64,000 nucleotides of DNA, taken from positions 96,132 to 160,131 of the forward strand of contig JAHENB010000003.1 of the NCBI GenBank assembly GCA_024643345.1, in the 5' to 3' direction. The notes beneath the pieces were generated by a model. It saw nothing but the letters and a program-made list of their open reading frames with translations. It did no database searches and was not told the origin of the DNA. This stretch comes from Maribacter sp. GTDB taxonomy: Bacteria; Bacteroidota; Bacteroidia; Flavobacteriales; Flavobacteriaceae. Shown here piece after piece: positions 59,810 through 64,000 of this stretch. Positions within the stretch are counted from its first letter, which is position 1. Each line of letters starts with the position of its first letter. The position numbers were made by a program, and so were the translations under genes.

Positions 59810-61822
59810 ATGCCGAAATCCGATTTCAAATCACAACTGCTGCAAGGAATACCCGATCAACTTCCGCCAAAAAAGGTATTTTCTAAAGGGGCCAATCATG
59901 CGCCCAAGCGTAAGGATATCCTGTCCTTGGAGGAGAAAAAATTGGCGTTACGAAATGCCCTGCGCTACTTTCCAGCTGCATGGCATGCAGAACTTTCCAA
60001 GGAGTTTGCCCAAGAACTAATTTCCTATGGCAGAATCTATATGTACCGTTTCAAGCCAGAATACAAAATGTACGCACGGTCCATAGCCGAATATCCCGCA
60101 AAAACGGTTTCGGCCGCTGCCATCATGTTGATGGTCCAAAATAACCTTGATCCCGAAGTTGCCCAGCATCCTGAGGAACTGATCACCTATGGTGGCAACG
60201 GGGCGGTATTTCAGAACTGGGCGCAATATCTATTGACCATGCAATACTTGGCCGCCATGACCGATGAACAGACCCTGCATATCTATTCGGGCCATCCCAT
60301 GGGATTGTTCCCTTCCACCAAAGAGGCCCCTAGGGTAGTGGTCACCAATGGGATGATGATCCCCAACTATTCCAAGCCCGATGATTGGGAAAAATTCAAT
60401 GCCCTCGGGGTTACCCAATATGGTCAAATGACCGCAGGGTCCTACATGTACATTGGGCCACAGGGCATCGTGCACGGTACGGCCATCACCGTGATGAATG
60501 CTTTTCGCAAGGTATTGGGCAAATCGGAATCGCCCAAGGGCAAGATTTTTTTGACCTCCGGATTGGGCGGTATGAGCGGTGCCCAACCCAAAGCCGGAAA
60601 TATAGCGGGATGTATCACGGTCTGTGCTGAAGTCAATGCCGCCGCGGCCAGGAAAAGACATCAACAAGGCTGGGTCGATGAATTGATCGACGATATCGCG
60701 ACTTTGATCGGCCGTGCCCAAAAAGCCATACAAGGAAACGAAGTGGTTTCCTTGGCCTATATAGGCAATATCGTGGAAGTTTGGGAACGATTCTATGAAG
60801 AAGACCTATTTGTGCATTTGGGATCGGACCAAACCTCCTTGCACAATCCTTGGGCGGGGGGGTATTATCCCGTGGGATTGTCGTTTGAGGCCTCAAATAC
60901 AATGATGCGGGCCGATCCCGATGGCTTTAAAAAGCAAGTACGGCAATCTTTGCGCAGGCAGGCCGCGGCCATCAATCGGCATACGGCCAAGGGAACCTAT
61001 TTCTTCGACTATGGGAATGCCTTTTTGCTGGAGGCCTCGAGAGCGGGCGCAGAGGTGATGGCCGAAAACCAAATCGATTTTCGATATCCTTCCTATGTTC
61101 AGGATATTTTGGGGCCCTTATGTTTCGATTACGGTTTTGGCCCTTTCCGATGGGTCTGTACCTCGGGAGATCCGGATGATCTCAAAAAGACCGATCGCAT
61201 AGCACTCAAGGTCCTGAAAGCCCTGAAGGTGAACAGTCCGATCGAGATCCAACAACAAATGCAGGACAACATCAAGTGGATAAGGGAAGCGGAGCAAAAC
61301 CGATTGGTGGTGGGTTCCCAAGCGCGAATACTCTATGCCGACGCTGAAGGGCGCGCCAAGATCGCGGAAGCCTTTAACAAGGCCATCCAAGCTGGCGAAA
61401 TTACGGCCCCTGTAGTATTGGGTCGCGACCACCATGATGTAAGTGGCACCGATTCGCCCTTCCGTGAAACCAGTAATATTTATGATGGGAGCAAGTTTAC
61501 GGCAGATATGGCCATCCATAACGTGATCGGGGACAGTTTTCGGGGCGCCACCTGGGTTTCCATCCACAATGGTGGAGGCGTAGGTTGGGGCGAAGTGGTC
61601 AATGGGGGATTTGGAATGGTTTTGGACGGTTCGGACGAAGCCTCCATAAGGTTAAAAAATATGTTGTTCTATGATGTCAACAATGGCATCGCGCGCCGAA
61701 GTTGGGCCAGAAATAAAGAAGCGCTTTTTGCAATACAGCGGGAAATGGCAAGAACGCCCGAATTGAAGGTCACCTTGCCCAATTTGGTGGCGGATGCGCT
61801 ACTTGACGATTTATTCAATTGA
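59810..61822 (+). CDS. hutU: Urocanate hydratase (long form, 670 aa)
   Basis: YGGNGAVFQNWAQYLLTMQYLA, YIGPQGIVHGT, LTSGLGGMSGAQPKA, GRDHHDVSGTDSPFRET. Confidence 0.94.
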   Translation: MPKSDFKSQLLQGIPDQLPPKKVFSKGANHAPKRKDILSLEEKKLALRNALRYFPAAWHAELSKEFAQELISYGRIYMYRFKPEYKMYARSIAEYPAKTVSAAAIMLMVQNNLDPEVAQHPEELITYGGNGAVFQNWAQYLLTMQYLAAMTDEQTLHIYSGHPMGLFPSTKEAPRVVVTNGMMIPNYSKPDDWEKFNALGVTQYGQMTAGSYMYIGPQGIVHGTAITVMNAFRKVLGKSESPKGKIFLTSGLGGMSGAQPKAGNIAGCITVCAEVNAAAARKRHQQGWVDELIDDIATLIGRAQKAIQGNEVVSLAYIGNIVEVWERFYEEDLFVHLGSDQTSLHNPWAGGYYPVGLSFEASNTMMRADPDGFKKQVRQSLRRQAAAINRHTAKGTYFFDYGNAFLLEASRAGAEVMAENQIDFRYPSYVQDILGPLCFDYGFGPFRWVCTSGDPDDLKKTDRIALKVLKALKVNSPIEIQQQMQDNIKWIREAEQNRLVVGSQARILYADAEGRAKIAEAFNKAIQAGEITAPVVLGRDHHDVSGTDSPFRETSNIYDGSKFTADMAIHNVIGDSFRGATWVSIHNGGGVGWGEVVNGGFGMVLDGSDEASIRLKNMLFYDVNNGIARRSWARNKEALFAIQREMARTPELKVTLPNLVADALLDDLFN

Positions 61823-61824
61823 TT

Positions 61825-62799
61825 ATGGAGGGATACAAAAAGGCAAACCCAAAACTGTGGACGGGCCGATCATCGGACCAAAAATTATACCTGCACGAAA
61901 AAGTAAAATACATCGACCTTAAAACCATCGCAACCGAAAGACTTCCCAAAAAATCTATCGCCATTCTGGGCTATGATTGCGATGAAGGGGTTAGAAGAAA
62001 CCAAGGAAGGATCGGTGCCGCGGAAGGGCCCGATGCCATCCGGAGTGCCTTGGCAAAATTGCCCAACCATCTTTCCGAAAATACCGATCTCTTCGACTTG
62101 GGTAGCATTCGTTGTGTTCAAGGGGATATGGAAACTGCCCAGATTCGCTTGGCCGAATACGTGGAACAGATCCTCAAACAAAATTGCTTGCCCATACTCC
62201 TGGGGGGTGGGCACGATATCGCCTACGGACATTATAAGGGCATCAGACAATTTTTAGGGAAGGATAAACGTATCGGCATTATCAATTTCGATGCGCATTT
62301 CGATCTGCGGTCGAACAACATCGGCAACAACTCGGGTACGCCATTTTTTCAGATTGCCCAAGATTGTGCAACGGAGGGCACTTCTTTCAATTATCTGTGC
62401 TTGGGTATCAGAAAGGATGCGAACACTAGGGTATTGTTCCAAAGCGCCAAGGAATTGGGGGTACGCTTTATTGAAAAAGAACGCTTTAACATGTATTTTT
62501 TGGAAGAGGTTCAGCGGGAAGTACTTCAGTTCATCGAGGAAGTCGATTGCATTTATACCAGCATTGACATGGACGGTTTTTCTTCCGCTTATGCACCTGG
62601 AGTGAGTTCCCCGTATCCTTCCGGCTATTCCCCGGAAGTGGTCTTTGAAGTTTTAAGAAGCATTGTGCATTCCAAAAAAGTGATCGGTATTGATGTTGCA
62701 GAAATGAATCCTACCTATGATATCGACAACCAAACCGCTAAGATGGCCGCAGCATTGCTTCACTTTTCGGTACATCAAACAGATCTACTCCAACCATGA
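61825..62799 (+). CDS. hutG: Formimidoylglutamase (arginase/ureohydrolase family)
   Basis: LLGGGHDIAYGHY, IINFDAHFDLR, TSIDMDGFSSAYAPGVSSPYPSG. Confidence 0.93.
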   Translation: MEGYKKANPKLWTGRSSDQKLYLHEKVKYIDLKTIATERLPKKSIAILGYDCDEGVRRNQGRIGAAEGPDAIRSALAKLPNHLSENTDLFDLGSIRCVQGDMETAQIRLAEYVEQILKQNCLPILLGGGHDIAYGHYKGIRQFLGKDKRIGIINFDAHFDLRSNNIGNNSGTPFFQIAQDCATEGTSFNYLCLGIRKDANTRVLFQSAKELGVRFIEKERFNMYFLEEVQREVLQFIEEVDCIYTSIDMDGFSSAYAPGVSSPYPSGYSPEVVFEVLRSIVHSKKVIGIDVAEMNPTYDIDNQTAKMAAALLHFSVHQTDLLQP

Positions 62800-63942
62800 T
62801 TGAAAATACTTTCCATCATCGATATCCATGGCGGCCTGGGTCAATTTCAAGGGCTTAAAAGTGTCTATCATGACCGCTAATTCTTCCGTTCTGCTCTTTC
62901 CGATACTGGCTTCATAGGTGCCAGGGTGGGGTCCATGCGGTATTCCGGCCGGATGCAACGAAATATAGCCTTGATCGATATTTTTCCTGCTCATGAAATC
63001 CCCATCCACATAGTACAGTACCTCGTCCGAATCGATATTGGAATGGTTGTAGGGTGCGGGAATGGCCTGTGGATGGTAATCGTACAATCTCGGCACGAAC
63101 GAACATACCACGAAGGCACTGGTCTCAAAGGTCTGGTGTACCGGTGGCGGTTGGTGAACCCGCCCGGTGATCGGTTCAAAATTATGGATTGAGAAGCCGT
63201 ATGGATAATTGTAGCCGTCCCAGCCGACCACGTCAAAAGGATGTGTGGCATATACCATATGGTGCAATTGCCCCTGCTTTTTCACCTTGATGAGGAATTC
63301 TCCTTTTTCATCATAAGTCTGCAGATTTTGGGGCAGTTTGAAGTCGCGCTCACAATAGGGAGAATGTTCCAAATGCTGGCCGAACCAATTGCGGTATCGC
63401 TTGGGGGTATAGATAGGATGATAGCTTTCGGTGACCAACAAACGATTGTCTTCCGTATCGAATTCGATCTGATAGATCATTCCCCTTGGCACCAAAAGAT
63501 AATCGCCATATTCAAAAGGAATCTCTCCGAGCATGGTCTTCAATTTTCCCTTGCCCTTATGAACGAACAGGAGTTCATCGGCATCGGTATTCTTATAAAA
63601 ATAACCGGTCATCGATTTTCTAGGTGCTGCCAAACCTACATGAACATCGTTGTTAAAGAGTACGGTTTTTCTGCTTTCCAAATAATCATCTTCCGGCTTG
63701 ATCTCGAATCCTTTTAACAGTCTCGATTTAATGTTATATGCCACCGCCGCCTTTGGCGCTATATCAAGGGTTTGTAAGACCTGTTTCACCTGGGTTGGCC
63801 TGTACAAATGGTACATCAAAGACGACATTCCATCAAAACCGATCGTGCCGAACAATTGCTCGTAATGCAACGAACCATCCTTTTTTCTAAAAATGGTATG
63901 TCGTTTTGGAGGTAAGGTTCCCAGTTTATGGTATAAAGGCAT
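62785..63942 (-). CDS. hmgA: Homogentisate 1,2-dioxygenase
   Basis: LLVPRGMIYQIEF, DVVGWDGYNYPYGFSIHNFEPITGRVHQPPPVHQTFE, SLHPAGIPHGPHPG; start MPLYHKLG preferred. Confidence 0.92.
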   Translation of the reverse strand: MPLYHKLGTLPPKRHTIFRKKDGSLHYEQLFGTIGFDGMSSLMYHLYRPTQVKQVLQTLDIAPKAAVAYNIKSRLLKGFEIKPEDDYLESRKTVLFNNDVHVGLAAPRKSMTGYFYKNTDADELLFVHKGKGKLKTMLGEIPFEYGDYLLVPRGMIYQIEFDTEDNRLLVTESYHPIYTPKRYRNWFGQHLEHSPYCERDFKLPQNLQTYDEKGEFLIKVKKQGQLHHMVYATHPFDVVGWDGYNYPYGFSIHNFEPITGRVHQPPPVHQTFETSAFVVCSFVPRLYDYHPQAIPAPYNHSNIDSDEVLYYVDGDFMSRKNIDQGYISLHPAGIPHGPHPGTYEASIGKSRTEELAVMIDTFKPLKLTQAAMDIDDGKYFQSWLE

Positions 63943-64000
63943 TTTCTGTGGTTTTTGACTGTTATAAAAATACAATAATTAGGGCACTTAAACACCTCCA

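Noticed and set aside
60230-60733. 167-aa minus-strand ORF
   Set aside because: Antisense to hutU; no independent support.

Overview
This is a chromosomal window from a Bacteroidota, most likely a Flavobacteriaceae member. The taxonomic inference rests on a T9SS-type C-terminal domain, an HYC_CC_PP protein, candidate TTG...TAnnTTTG promoters and BlaI/M56 gene pairs. No computations or searches were run; all calls come from reading the supplied translations and nucleotides.

Most of the window is housekeeping or metabolic: asnS, rpoN, an ExbB/ExbD transport cluster, ansA, tatD, sucA/odhB, galE, a DegT aminotransferase, waaA, a sugar porter, hemW, ruvC, a complete hutHIUG operon, hmgA, tRNA-Ser(GGA) and tRNA-Leu(UAG).

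Accessory or notable regions:
(1) A heavy-metal efflux locus at 25.8-35.5 kb (HYC_CC_PP, CusA, TolC-like, short DUF3347-like, CopA, CusB) with candidate palindromic control sites and no local regulator.
(2) A zinc-metallopeptidase plus circularly permuted ATP-grasp, alpha-E and transglutaminase cluster at 35.9-41 kb. It resembles Anbu (bacterial proteasome homologue) operons but has no visible Anbu.
(3) An un-tracked, stop-containing remnant of a molybdopterin oxidoreductase at 35.6-35.8 kb.
(4) A BlaI/M56 switch whose promoter elements appear embedded in repeated operator-like sites.
(5) A PhoX-like T9SS cargo with an exact 144-bp repeat period.
(6) Two strong unexplained intergenic inverted repeats.

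No CRISPR array, transposase, integrase or prophage was seen.
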